Shown in pieces: positions 53,914-63,254 of a stretch of 64,000 nucleotides of DNA. Position 1 is the stretch's first letter. Each line of letters starts with the position of its first letter. The stretch is taken from the NCBI RefSeq assembly GCF_019511525.1, contig NZ_JAEUAT010000003.1, forward strand, positions 248,001 through 312,000, given 5' to 3'. Under the pieces are notes generated by a model. The model saw only the letters and a list, made by a program, of their open reading frames with translations. It was not told the DNA's origin and searched no databases. Both the position numbers and the translations under genes were made by a program. Source of the stretch: Rhizobium cauense (lineage in GTDB: Bacteria > Pseudomonadota > Alphaproteobacteria > Rhizobiales > Rhizobiaceae).

Positions 53914-54900
53914 TCAGTTGAACCGGATGCGCGGATCGAGGAGCGCAAGCAACAGGTCGGAAAGCAGAACGCCCACCAACGTCAGCGCAGACAAAAGCAA
54001 GATGAAGCTACCGGCCAGGTACATGTCCTGCGAGACAAGAGCGCGGAAGAGGAGTGGGCCTGCGGTCGGCAAGTTCAACACGATGGCAATGATTGTAACG
54101 CCGGAGACAAGATGGGGCAGGACCCATCCAATTGCCGAGACGAAGGGGTTCAATGCGATGCGCACGGGATACTTCAGAATGACCTTGTATTCAGGAAGAC
54201 CCTTGGCGCGCGCCGTCACGACATAGGGCTTATGCAACTCGTCGGTCAGGTTTGCGCGCAGGATACGGATCAGGGCGGCGGTACCGGATGCGCCGATGAT
54301 GATGATCGGAATCCAAAGATGATGCAGGAAGTCGATGGCCTTTGCGAAAGACCATGGCGCCTCGGCAAATTCAGGGGAATTCAGGCCTCCGACGCTTTGG
54401 CCGAGAAAACGGTACGCGACGTACATCAACGCCAGCGCAAGAATGAAATTGGGGATCGCAAGTCCGATGAAGCCGAGAAAGGTGAAGACGTGATCGCCGA
54501 CAGAATGACGGCGAACCGCTGAATAAATTCCGATCGGCAAGGCAACGATCCAGACAAAGATGAGGCTCAGAAGCGAAATGACCAGCGTCGATCCCATGCG
54601 CGCCCAGATCAGTCCTGAAACAGGCTGGTTCCATTCGAAGGACCATCCGAAGTCACCGCGGCTCACGATCCCCCACATCCACTTGAGGTACTGGATGTAG
54701 AACGGGTCATCGAAGCCGTAGATTTCCTTCAGCCTGGCAATCTGGGCCGGATCAACGGCCTGGCCGCTTTCGCTCATGGTCGCGATCATCGAGGTCAGAT
54801 AGTCGCCAGGGGGTAGCTGGATGATCATGAAGGAGATCAGCGACATGCCGATCAAGGTCGGGATCATGTAAAACATGCGCTTCAGAATGTAGGCAAGCAT
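53914..54900 (-). CDS. ABC permease (OppB-like)
   Basis: A 328-residue permease with the start MLAYILKRMFYMIPTLIGMS and the EAA loop KPYVVTARAKGLPEYKVILK. ATG 54900 is preferred over the frame's extension to 55125, which overlaps the intercistronic hairpins. The partner gene follows 10 bases downstream. Confidence 0.92.
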   Translation of the reverse strand: MLAYILKRMFYMIPTLIGMSLISFMIIQLPPGDYLTSMIATMSESGQAVDPAQIARLKEIYGFDDPFYIQYLKWMWGIVSRGDFGWSFEWNQPVSGLIWARMGSTLVISLLSLIFVWIVALPIGIYSAVRRHSVGDHVFTFLGFIGLAIPNFILALALMYVAYRFLGQSVGGLNSPEFAEAPWSFAKAIDFLHHLWIPIIIIGASGTAALIRILRANLTDELHKPYVVTARAKGLPEYKVILKYPVRIALNPFVSAIGWVLPHLVSGVTIIAIVLNLPTAGPLLFRALVSQDMYLAGSFILLLSALTLVGVLLSDLLLALLDPRIRFN

Positions 54901-54921
54901 GAGGTGGTATCTCCTCCCTCG

Positions 54922-54992
54922 AGACAGGCGTCTGCAGGCGCCTGTTGCCAGGTTTTCTCTCCGCCCCGGCTTCCTCCAAGCCGGGGCGGAGA
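54922..54992. repeat. Two intercistronic hairpins, one 15-bp perfect stem
   Basis: ACAGGCG pairs with CGCCTGT around 54923-54945, and a perfect 15-base stem pairs 54958-54972 with 54978-54992 (loop CCTCC). They lie between the trimerisation-domain gene and the permease gene and may stabilise mRNA or attenuate expression. Confidence 0.6.
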
Positions 54993-55003
54993 ATCTTGCT
55001 CCA

Positions 55004-57088
55004 TTATTTCCAGGTGACGTGCACCACTTCCAGCCGGTCGATCGCGGCAACCTCGATTTCTGCGCGACCGTCCTTGATGCTGAAGGGTGCTGCACGATCC
55101 GCCAGGACGAGCCACGCCTTCGCAACGGACTTTCCGTCAGGAACCTCCAGGGAAACCGTTTGTGCCGGAAGCGGGTAGTTCTCGCGAACTGGTCCCTTCA
55201 TCATCATCGGGTTTGTCAGGTTGAGCATGGAGAGCGCCACGCCTTCAGCGTTCTCTCTCATGGCAAGATCAAGAACCCCTGAGCCTTTGACCGTGATGCG
55301 CGGGTCCTTGCCGAGCGCCCAGCGAACGGCATTTGCGATCAGCCGGCCGTGGTCAGCAGCCATGACCTCCCAGAAGATCTCGCCGATGTTCCATGGGATG
55401 AAAACCGCGCGGCCACCATTGCCGGTCTCGCGTGCGATAACCCCGGCCCCCTTCGGTTCCTGTCTGGGGTAGACCTCCTCCATTGGCAGGTCCGGGAAGT
55501 CAGGCACATAGAGGAAGGGTGTAACGGCATCACCCTTGACGTCGACATCGATGAGGCGCGTCCCGCCCATGATCCGTTCGGCGCCATCATAACCTTCGTT
55601 GAGCGGGTGGTTTCCCGACAGCGCGACATAGGTATTCTTGACGATGCCGCGAGGTCCGGAAACGAGTGTCGCTCCGAATACGTCCGACAGTCCGAAGTCA
55701 TTTCGCAGCTTTCCGTTCTCGTCCCTGAGCGATGTCTCGAAGGTGCCAACAACGCTGCCCCCGCGATCGACATATTGCCGGATAGCCTCGATCTGAGCGT
55801 CGGACAGGCATGCGGCATTGGCAAGAACGATCACCTTGAAGCGATCAAGGTTCTCTTTTGTCAAAACCTGGTCGGACAGAAGTTCGAAAGGCAGGCGTGC
55901 CTCGACCAGCGCATGGTAGAATCCGAGGTCGTGCTTTTCGCCATTGCTCCGCTCTTCCGGCGCCCAGTGGCGAAGCGTCGTCGACGGATCGATGACCGCG
56001 ATCTCGGCGGACGGCGAGGTCGCCTCGAAAACCGGTTCCACGGCAGCCTGAAGGTGGAAGGAGTCAGTGATCGGCTCCACCCAACGCTTGTCGGGCACGA
56101 CGCCGTTGAACTTGGTGAACCAGGCATAGAGCCCGTGTGCTGTCCCGTCGTTGACCCAGAGCTGCATTTCCTCTGGTGCTGTCACAGCATCCTTCCAACG
56201 GTATTCTTCCTCCGGTCCGATCGAGGTAATGAGCACAACGGGGCGGTCGGGGAAGGTGGCGCGGATCCGCTTGCCATTCCGGCCGGCCGACCATCCAAGT
56301 TCGACGCCACGGCGTCCCTGATGGTCGACGACGAGGAACGGGCAATGCTTCTTGATGACGTCGAGATCGAATTCCATCAGTGACGATCCCGCCATGTTCG
56401 GAATGAAGCTCGCATGGGGCTTGATCGCCTTCACGGCATCGTCCCACTGGGCGATGATATCCGTCAGGACACGCCGGCGCCATTGCAGCCACGCCTGCCA
56501 GGCCGGATCCTGGGTGTCTGCCTTGACGGGCAGGTTGTGGCCAAACATGTTCTTGAAACGACGGGCGCTGTCTTCGCTGTAGTCGACGCCATGTCCCTGC
56601 CAGCGATTGGCGAAGATCGCGTCGATATCGTATTTGCGGACAATCTCCTTGACGACCTCGGGCATGAAGACGGTGTTGTATTCGCCGTAGGCATTCGTGA
56701 CCCAAATATCAGGATAGGCCCAGTGCTCGCGAGGTGTCCCGTTGGCGTTGACCATGACCCATTCCGGATGCGCCTTCGCAGCGTCGCTGTGAATTGCGTG
56801 CGGATCGACGCGGGCCATGACATGCATGTCGAGCTTGCGTGCGGCATCGACGAGCGCACCGAAGATGTCGGTGTCTCCGAGATGCTGCGATACGTAGTGA
56901 AATGGAATTTCGCTCGGATAGAACGCGATGTAACCGCCGGCACTGAGGCAGACTGCGTTGGACTTGGTACGCTTGAACACGTCGATCCAGAACGCCGGGT
57001 CGTAGCGGACGGGGTCGTCTTCAACGAAGGTCAACTGCGTCCAGCGCGTCGCGGTCTTGTACCACTCCGGCGTCCTCAGAGTGTCCAT
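55004..57088 (-). CDS. Glycosidase-like protein with beta-galactosidase trimerisation domain
   Basis: A protein of about 694 residues. The N-terminal part is a TIM-barrel-like domain (RWTQLTFVEDDPVRYDPAFW, LDMHVMARVDPHAIHSDAAK, EVVKEIVRKYDIDAIFANRW). The middle resembles the class-I-amidotransferase-like trimerisation domain of GH42 enzymes (LDRFKVIVLANAACLSDAQI, EAIRQYVDRGGSVVGTFETS). It resembles uncharacterised glycoside-hydrolase-like proteins; no catalytic pair is certain. The start is uncertain: no strong ribosome site is seen, and ATG 57112 is possible. No signal peptide. Confidence 0.75.
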   Translation of the reverse strand: MDTLRTPEWYKTATRWTQLTFVEDDPVRYDPAFWIDVFKRTKSNAVCLSAGGYIAFYPSEIPFHYVSQHLGDTDIFGALVDAARKLDMHVMARVDPHAIHSDAAKAHPEWVMVNANGTPREHWAYPDIWVTNAYGEYNTVFMPEVVKEIVRKYDIDAIFANRWQGHGVDYSEDSARRFKNMFGHNLPVKADTQDPAWQAWLQWRRRVLTDIIAQWDDAVKAIKPHASFIPNMAGSSLMEFDLDVIKKHCPFLVVDHQGRRGVELGWSAGRNGKRIRATFPDRPVVLITSIGPEEEYRWKDAVTAPEEMQLWVNDGTAHGLYAWFTKFNGVVPDKRWVEPITDSFHLQAAVEPVFEATSPSAEIAVIDPSTTLRHWAPEERSNGEKHDLGFYHALVEARLPFELLSDQVLTKENLDRFKVIVLANAACLSDAQIEAIRQYVDRGGSVVGTFETSLRDENGKLRNDFGLSDVFGATLVSGPRGIVKNTYVALSGNHPLNEGYDGAERIMGGTRLIDVDVKGDAVTPFLYVPDFPDLPMEEVYPRQEPKGAGVIARETGNGGRAVFIPWNIGEIFWEVMAADHGRLIANAVRWALGKDPRITVKGSGVLDLAMRENAEGVALSMLNLTNPMMMKGPVRENYPLPAQTVSLEVPDGKSVAKAWLVLADRAAPFSIKDGRAEIEVAAIDRLEVVHVTWK

Positions 57089-57149
57089 GTTCTGTCGTCT
57101 TGCTTCAAGCATATCCGTGATCCGAATTGTTGACAAAGAGGTAGCGCTC

Positions 57150-57171
57150 GGCGCCTGCAGTTGCAGGCGCC
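57150..57171. repeat. Intercistronic hairpin
   Basis: GGCGCCTGCA (57150-57159) and TGCAGGCGCC (57162-57171), a perfect 10-bp stem with a two-base loop, between the binding-protein and trimerisation-domain genes. The GCAGGCGCCT element also occurs in the hairpin near 54934-54943. Confidence 0.6.
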
Positions 57172-57198
57172 TTGGCAGGGTCTGATTGTTTGTAGCCC

Positions 57199-59124
57199 TC
57201 AGGCCTTGTAGAACTGTTCCGGCATGGTCGGGGCCGGGGTCGGCCACCCGAACGAGCTCGGCATGGTCTTCGTGATGTTCTTCATCTCGTTTTTGACGAT
57301 CCCGTAGCTGTCCGGAGGCTGCGAAACCCCAAAGACGTAGAAGTTCTCGGCCGCACCTTGAAGCAACTGCTTCATGATTTCCTGCTGCCCAGCCTTATCG
57401 GGCTTCGCCTTGAGCTGGTTGTAGAGGTCCAGCTGCTTCTTGGTCTCTGCGGGTGGCTCTTCTGCATTGGCATTCGTCGGGTCAACGTACCAGAGAGCCC
57501 AGGCCGGCGCGTAAAATGCGTTGCTGTCGGTCGGTGCGTAATAGCGCGGGTCGAGCATGGCAGCGACGCCGCCATTTGCTCCGAACTGGTGGGCTGTTGC
57601 GTCGAAGCTGCGTCCCTGCCTGACACGCGTTTCCCACAGGGACCTGTCCATGGTGCGCATTTGCGCGTCGATACCAACAGCCTGGAACATGGGGATCACA
57701 AGCTGGAACAGATCGAGGAAGATTGCGCGTGCCTGATCGATCTCGAAGATGATCGTCAGGCGACGGTCCTTGTCGTCCAGCCGGTAGTTCTGATCATCCC
57801 GTTTGGGAATGATCTCGTCGAGCATGGCGTTTGCCTTTTCGACATCGTAGGCCGTGAACTGAGTGGCAAGCTGTTCGTTGTAGAGAGGGTCGCCCTGCTT
57901 GATCGATGGCTGTGCTGGCGCGCCTTGCCCGACGAGAACCGCATCGATCAATGTCTGGCGATCAAGTGCCGTCGACATTGCCGCACGAAAATTCTTGTTG
58001 CGGAAGAGGGCCCGCTTTGTCTCGTCCTCGTGATTGAGATTGAAGATGAACGTCATCACATTGGCCTCGGTCGAGGTCAGCGTGTAGAAGTCATATCCGC
58101 CCTGCTGGCGTGCATCATAAAGGACCGCCTTGTTGTTCGGCGTGGCGATGTACAGGTCCATCATGTCGATCTCGCCCTGCATCGTCTTCAGGAGCAAGAC
58201 CTGCGGATCGGCGACCATCTGGTAGACGATACGGTCCATGTAAGGGAGCTGGTTCCCTTCCGTGTCGACCTTGAAGTAATAAGGGTTTCGCTCGGCGACC
58301 GCCCGTTCGGTGTTTTCACCGGGGGCAACCGTGAACTTCCAGGCAAACAGACAGGGTTTTGCCGACGAGTTCAGGAAGAAGGAATTGTCGTCCTGGAAAC
58401 CGGCCATCGACTGGAACGCAGCTATCCAGCTCTGGAAGCCGCGCTGTTTGGCCACCTCGTCGGCCTTGGGATTGTAGTCAATGTGGAACTGCTCGAGATA
58501 GTGCTTGGGGCAGCGGGTTGTGTGGTCATTGTTCGACCAGGCCATTTGAAGGGGGAAGAGGCCGTTTGGTCTCGGGAACGTCACCTTGAACGTCTGTTCG
58601 TTGACAATGTCGAGCTTGGCCGGCTTGCCGTCGGTTTTCCAATGGCCTTGTCCTGTAATGGCAACGCGCTTGTCAGACAGAACCGTGTCGTACCAGAATT
58701 TGACGTCGGCCGTCGTGTAGGGCTGGCCGTCCGACCACTTCATGCCCTTGCGAAGGCGGATGGTGTAAACCGTTGCATCCTCGTTGCCGTCGAATGCCTC
58801 GGCAACGTTAAGGGTGATACCCGACCAATCAGGTGTATAGCGCACCAGGGGCTCATATGCCTGGTAGCGGAACAGGTGTGACAAGGAGCCACCACCGACA
58901 AGGGCGAGCTTCCAGTCGCCGCCATACTTGCCGACACTCTCGACCGGCTTGACCACGAGCGGGTTTTCAGGAAGCCGGTCCTTTATCGGTGGCAACGCGC
59001 CCTTGGAGGTCTGCTCCTTGAGGCTGGCGGCCTCATTGTAGCCGCCGGCGAAGCTCGGCAGGGCTGGAAGAATGAAGACGGCCGAAGTCCCGGCCAGAAA
59101 CGCACGGCGTTTCAGCTTAAGCAT
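57199..59124 (-). CDS. Family 5 ABC substrate-binding protein
   Basis: A 641-residue binding protein. The N-terminus LKLKRRAFLAGTSAVFILPA has a twin-arginine-type export signal (KRRAFLAG), cleaved near SFA|GGY, so it is probably exported folded. The body is family-5: KGMKWSDGQPYTTADVKFWY, RNKNFRAAMSTALDRQTLID, and LWNECN-like pocket segments are lacking. At 641 residues it is longer than the ~500 of typical DppA. First gene of the nine-gene operon, diverging from the LacI gene at 59272. Confidence 0.92.
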   Translation of the reverse strand: MLKLKRRAFLAGTSAVFILPALPSFAGGYNEAASLKEQTSKGALPPIKDRLPENPLVVKPVESVGKYGGDWKLALVGGGSLSHLFRYQAYEPLVRYTPDWSGITLNVAEAFDGNEDATVYTIRLRKGMKWSDGQPYTTADVKFWYDTVLSDKRVAITGQGHWKTDGKPAKLDIVNEQTFKVTFPRPNGLFPLQMAWSNNDHTTRCPKHYLEQFHIDYNPKADEVAKQRGFQSWIAAFQSMAGFQDDNSFFLNSSAKPCLFAWKFTVAPGENTERAVAERNPYYFKVDTEGNQLPYMDRIVYQMVADPQVLLLKTMQGEIDMMDLYIATPNNKAVLYDARQQGGYDFYTLTSTEANVMTFIFNLNHEDETKRALFRNKNFRAAMSTALDRQTLIDAVLVGQGAPAQPSIKQGDPLYNEQLATQFTAYDVEKANAMLDEIIPKRDDQNYRLDDKDRRLTIIFEIDQARAIFLDLFQLVIPMFQAVGIDAQMRTMDRSLWETRVRQGRSFDATAHQFGANGGVAAMLDPRYYAPTDSNAFYAPAWALWYVDPTNANAEEPPAETKKQLDLYNQLKAKPDKAGQQEIMKQLLQGAAENFYVFGVSQPPDSYGIVKNEMKNITKTMPSSFGWPTPAPTMPEQFYKA

Positions 59125-59203
59125 GGGTATCTCCTCCTAAAAACGTCCATAAATTTTGTTATTGTTTGGACTGTTATGAGGTTTACATATGCGTTTTGTT
59201 AGG

Positions 59204-59213
59204 TAAAGCGTTA
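59204..59213. promoter_or_regulatory. Possible LacI operator
   Basis: TAAAGCGTTA, nearly palindromic, in the divergent gap between the binding-protein and LacI genes. It resembles the LacI-family half-site style but is a weak call. Confidence 0.25.
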
Positions 59214-59271
59214 TGTTCTATTATTTTCCGCGAAGGCCGATCCAATAGCGGTGGCGAGAAAAGAGGCGGAC

Positions 59272-60276
59272 ATGCAGACCAAGACGAAAGTTACTATCCA
59301 GGGTATCGCAGACGAGGTCGGACTTTCCAAATATGCCGTCTCGCGATCTCTCGCCGGCAAGTCTGGCGTCAGTGAAGAAACGCGAAAGCGCATTTCGGAA
59401 GTAGCGGAAAGGCTTGGATATACGAAGCCCGTCAACCGCAACAAGCCGTCGGACAGCGAGGAGATCGCTGTCGTCTTTTATGACATCGACCCCGTCAACA
59501 GTGAGCTCAATGTGCAGATCCAGACCGGAGTCCAGGAGGAGGCTGAGAGGCTTGGCGTTGGCATCCGAATACGCTGGACACATAGCGAGCTCGCGCTGGA
59601 GGAACTTAGCGCCAATTTCGCAGGGCTTATCCTTGTCGGTCCCCACACACCGGAGGGGATAGCGCGGGCCGCCGCGGCTGGCGGCGCCGCCATCGTGCGA
59701 CTGGGCTGGACCGATCCTCTGCAACAGATCGACAGCGTCAGCGGGTCAGATCATGAGGCCGGCCAGGCGGTGGCGCGATACCTGACGAGCCTTGGGCATA
59801 GATCGATTGCATATGTTTACGGCTTGCCGATCTATCGCGGTCGCCACGAGCGCTACTACGGCATGCGCGAGATCCTTGAGCAGAATAGTGAATATCAACT
59901 GCATGTCATGCAGTTCGAAGAGCAATCCGGGTTTGCAACAGCGCTCGGCGAACTGCGAGGAAAGGGCATGCATCCGACTGCCTTCTTCTGCGCTCATGAT
60001 GGACTGGCCGTGACCGTCGTTTCCGAACTTCTGGGGCAGGGCTTTCGAATTCCAGACGACGTTTCCGTCGTCGGCTTCGGGGACTTCTCAGCGGCGATGC
60101 AAATATCCCCAGGCCTCACAACGGTCAGACAAGAAGGACGGGAAACGGGTGCCGCGGCGCTGCAATTGCTCCTCGAACGCATTCGACGGCCGCGCTTGCC
60201 GGATCAGCCGGCACGTAGCATTCGTGTGGTGTCGCGGATTGTCGAACGACGGTCCGCCGGGCCGGTGAAAAATTGA
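59272..60276 (+). CDS. LacI-family transcriptional regulator
   Basis: A 334-residue LacI-type regulator: TIQGIADEVGLSKYAVSRSL then the hinge VAERLGYTKPVNRNKPSDSE. The sensor domain includes SVSGSDHEAGQAVARYLTSL, DDVSVVGFGDFSAAMQISPG. ATG 59272 has GAGG upstream; a GTG at 59251 would extend it. It diverges from the nine-gene glycoside operon and is likely its repressor. Confidence 0.92.
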   Translation: MQTKTKVTIQGIADEVGLSKYAVSRSLAGKSGVSEETRKRISEVAERLGYTKPVNRNKPSDSEEIAVVFYDIDPVNSELNVQIQTGVQEEAERLGVGIRIRWTHSELALEELSANFAGLILVGPHTPEGIARAAAAGGAAIVRLGWTDPLQQIDSVSGSDHEAGQAVARYLTSLGHRSIAYVYGLPIYRGRHERYYGMREILEQNSEYQLHVMQFEEQSGFATALGELRGKGMHPTAFFCAHDGLAVTVVSELLGQGFRIPDDVSVVGFGDFSAAMQISPGLTTVRQEGRETGAAALQLLLERIRRPRLPDQPARSIRVVSRIVERRSAGPVKN

Positions 60277-60590
60277 AGCCAGTTCCCGAAGCTGCCGGCA
60301 CTTGGCGGGACGAGTCAAAGCGTGGGGGCCGCAATCCTTGCTTCTCGAACGACCGAAGGGGTGGGCGCAGGCTGTCCTGAACGCATCCGCCTGATGAGAG
60401 ATCGCGGCGCCGATGCCGAGGCGAGCGGGAATAGGAGGGCAACGTAACGAATGTGTTCGGCAACAGGCGGCTTCCAGCCGGTCGTCGCCGTTCGGTTGAG
60501 CACATGAGGTTCGCGACTGAGCCATAGAAAAGCTTGCCATAGCTCATCAATGCGAATAACCATGAGTTATAGAAAGGTGGGCTATAACTC
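60277..60590. other. Intergenic region upstream of fic
   Basis: 314 bases with no gene visible. Its right end holds the left arm and loop of the inverted repeat at 60561-60593. Confidence 0.5.
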
Positions 60591-60593
60591 ATG
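60561..60593. promoter_or_regulatory. Inverted repeat over ribosome-binding site and start codon of fic
   Basis: CATGAGTTATAG (60561-60572) and its exact complement CTATAACTCATG (60582-60593) with a nine-base loop AAAGGTGGG. The loop is the probable ribosome-binding site and the last bases are the fic start codon, so it may be an operator or a translation-control hairpin. Confidence 0.7.
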
Positions 60594-61694
60594 CAATGGA
60601 ACTGGCAGAGCAGCGATTGGCCGAGTTTCAGGTACGATGTTGCAAGCTTGATCCCGTTGGAGCAGAAATTTCTTCAGTCCGCCGGCGAGGTGATCGGTGC
60701 TGTTCGGCATTTCAATGAGGACGACAGTAGTCAGCTTCGTATTGAGCTGCTGAGTGACGAGGCTATCAAAACCTCAGAGATCGAGGGAGAATATCTCGAC
60801 CGCGCAAGCGTTCAATCATCACTGCGCCGACAGTTCGGGCTCACCACAGATGATCGACAGGTTCGCCCCCAAGAGCGGGGGATCGCCGAGATGATGGCGG
60901 ACGTCTATCGCAACTGGCATCAGCCGCTTTGTCATGAGGAGCTGTTCCGTTGGCACGCAATGCTGATGGCCGGAAATCGATCCATTGAAACGGTGGGCGG
61001 CTACCGCGTGCATGCCGATGCCATGCAGATCGTGTCAGGCCGACTGGATAAGCCAACAATACATTTTGAGGCTCCCCCATCTCACCAAGTTGCCACTGAG
61101 ATGGAGGCCTTCACCGCATGGTTCAATCAATCCGGACCAACAGGTCAAACACCACTCCAGGCCTTGACGCGCGCAGCGGTTGGTCATCTCTACTTTGAAA
61201 GCATACATCCATTCGAAGATGGGAATGGCCGCATTGGACGCGCCCTCGCCGAGAAGTCCCTCGCTCAAAACATAGGGCAGCCCAGCCTGATCTCGCTTGC
61301 CTCCACAATCGAGAAAAACCGAAAGGCCTATTATTCCGAGCTTGAGCGCCACCAGCGTACACTCGATATCACGGGCTGGGTCTTTTTTTTCTCAGAGACG
61401 ATCCTTGCCGCCCAACTGGCGACGCTTGAGCGCATAGCTTTCTTCATTCAAAAAACAAAGTTCTACGACCGGTTTAGAGGCCGCCTGAACGAGCGGCAGG
61501 AAAAGGTAATCGCGCGCATTTTCAAAGAGGGGATAGCGGGCTTTAAGGGAGGCCTAAGCGCGGAGAACTACATTTCAATCACAGCCACATCCCGCGCGAC
61601 AGCCACACGCGACCTTCAGCAACTCGTAGAGCTTGGTGCCCTAACGCGCACGGGCGAACGTCGGCACACACGTTATGCCCTGCTGCTGAACTAA
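60591..61694 (+). CDS. Fic-domain protein
   Basis: A 367-residue Fic protein. The N-terminal region is DUF4172-like (MQWNWQSSDWPSFRYDVASL) and holds the inhibitory-helix motif TSEIEG at 61-66, typical of self-inhibited class II Fic. The catalytic motif HPFEDGNGR is at 206-214 with the full set of residues, so it should transfer AMP or another nucleotide onto target proteins. The C-terminus looks like a winged helix (SITATSRATATRDLQQLVEL), suggesting DNA binding and self-control, possibly at the inverted repeat over its own start codon. Confidence 0.92.
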   Translation: MQWNWQSSDWPSFRYDVASLIPLEQKFLQSAGEVIGAVRHFNEDDSSQLRIELLSDEAIKTSEIEGEYLDRASVQSSLRRQFGLTTDDRQVRPQERGIAEMMADVYRNWHQPLCHEELFRWHAMLMAGNRSIETVGGYRVHADAMQIVSGRLDKPTIHFEAPPSHQVATEMEAFTAWFNQSGPTGQTPLQALTRAAVGHLYFESIHPFEDGNGRIGRALAEKSLAQNIGQPSLISLASTIEKNRKAYYSELERHQRTLDITGWVFFFSETILAAQLATLERIAFFIQKTKFYDRFRGRLNERQEKVIARIFKEGIAGFKGGLSAENYISITATSRATATRDLQQLVELGALTRTGERRHTRYALLLN

Positions 61695-61835
61695 ATCCGG
61701 GTTGATCGTCATTGAGCAAGCATAGTGCCGAACGAAGCCGCATCCCGTCTTCCTGATGCCGTAGTCGAAATTTTGATTGACCGTCGTTCGAGCGACCAAT
61801 CAACGCTCAGCAATTTTCACTTTCTGTGGGGTCGA

Positions 61836-62093
61836 ATGCACGCCGTTAAGCCGTTTTCCTACTTTGAGCGCATTTTGGCTTGGAGGAATCTGTCTTCACG
61901 GGGGAAAGGGACCGCACTTTCGACAATCGCAGTCCTGTCATTCTTCGGCATCATCCTCGGGGTGGCGGTTTTGATCCTGACAATGTCCGTGATGAATGGA
62001 TTTAGGGAGGAGATCGTCTCGCGAATATTGGGTGCCAAAGGCCACATCATTGTCTCGGCAAAGGAGCAGACGAGCTTCGCCCCTGATACTTGA
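61836..62093 (+). pseudogene. LolC/LolE-family permease, N-terminal fragment
   Basis: 85 residues: MHAVKPFSYFERILAWRNLS and TALSTIAVLSFFGIILGVAV, MNGFREEIVSRILGAKGHII match the start of lipoprotein-releasing permeases LolC/LolE, whose full length is about 400. It ends at a TGA at 62093 with no further LolC/E seen downstream, so it is a truncated copy. Confidence 0.78.
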
Positions 62094-62337
62094 ACGCTGG
62101 ACCGGCATACTGACCGGGCGACGCTCCACCATCGAGAGCTGTTGTCCATGACCCAAATAACCATGACTGCCGCCAACTCTTCGGGGCGTGGGTCACGCTA
62201 CCCAAGGCAAGCCGACCGAGGTCCTTCAGCTGATCGCTGGCGGACTTGGCGACTTCCTAACCGCGAAGTTTTGGCGCGGGGAACACCGATTGCCTGCGCG
62301 CCTCACTTTCGCTCGCTCATGCCGATGACAGGGACGA
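62094..62337. other. Unassigned gap
   Basis: 244 bases between the LolC/E fragment and the esterase gene. I see no continuation of LolC/E and no recognisable gene. Confidence 0.4.
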
Positions 62338-63213
62338 TTACACGCCGACACTGCGTTCGAACGCGATACGCACGGCTCGGTTGACGGCTGGTCCAAGCAC
62401 GGACATGTGGGTCTCTCTCGCGAAGAGTTCGAATTGCGTCCGAATGCCACTTGCCGGGTTATTCAGCCGATCTGCCATTTCCTGCGCCAATGCGACGGTG
62501 CGCTCCACCTTCCTTTTTTCGATACGGGATGCGGCATCCTCGTTGTGGTATTGGAAGGGAGCGAGGTCATCGCCCTCATACTCGCCGGCTGACAAATGCA
62601 GGAAGACGGACGGACCGGTTACCGGTTGCCGGCCGGCCTCGTTGTTCAGGATTTCGCTCCCTTCCCAGTAAATCGTCGGACTTGCAGCAATCCAGTTGGC
62701 GAAGAGTTTCGGGCGTTCGAAGAGAGCATAAAGTGCAAAAAGCCCTCCAAAGGAATGCCCGAAAAGCGATCGGCGCGTCGGGTCAATCCGTGTCGTTGCC
62801 TCAAGCCGCGGGAAAAGCCGATGCTCGATAAAGTCGAGGAGTTGACCGCTGCCACCGATGCGAACAGGAGGTCCTCCGTCGAAATAGGGCGGATAGGATT
62901 TGATTGGTGGAGGACCAAGGTCCCAGGCCCTCCGAAATGCGTCATATGGTTCGTCGGAAGGATAGCCGATCGCGGCAATGACACCCCAGTCGACGTTGGT
63001 CCCGGTTGGATACGGCGCCTGTGTCACTACGCTGGCGAACGCGAAAGGGAAGGTCGCATTGCCGTCGGTGGTGACCAGAAGAGGCCAGCCGCCAGCAGGC
63101 GGCTCCCCTTTCGGTATGAACAGGAAGATCCGGTAAGGATCGCCACCATCCATGGGCTCCAAGTCAAAATGAACGGTTCCGGGCAAGGCATATGCTTCTT
63201 CAGTCATGTTCAT
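62338..63213 (-). CDS. Alpha/beta-hydrolase, probable siderophore esterase
   Basis: A 291-residue esterase of the Fes/IroE-like family: YRIFLFIPKGEPPAGGWPLL, VIAAIGYPSDEPYDAFRRAW, and the nucleophile elbow Gly152-His-Ser154-Phe-Gly in SLFGHSFGG. RETHMSVLG carries the late His. No signal peptide, so cytoplasmic. It is 41 bases after the TonB-receptor gene and probably releases iron from the imported ferric siderophore. Confidence 0.87.
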   Translation of the reverse strand: MNMTEEAYALPGTVHFDLEPMDGGDPYRIFLFIPKGEPPAGGWPLLVTTDGNATFPFAFASVVTQAPYPTGTNVDWGVIAAIGYPSDEPYDAFRRAWDLGPPPIKSYPPYFDGGPPVRIGGSGQLLDFIEHRLFPRLEATTRIDPTRRSLFGHSFGGLFALYALFERPKLFANWIAASPTIYWEGSEILNNEAGRQPVTGPSVFLHLSAGEYEGDDLAPFQYHNEDAASRIEKRKVERTVALAQEMADRLNNPASGIRTQFELFARETHMSVLGPAVNRAVRIAFERSVGV

Positions 63214-63254
63214 CCCATGTCGCTCTTTTCGATCGGCAGGAGTTGAAAGGTGCG

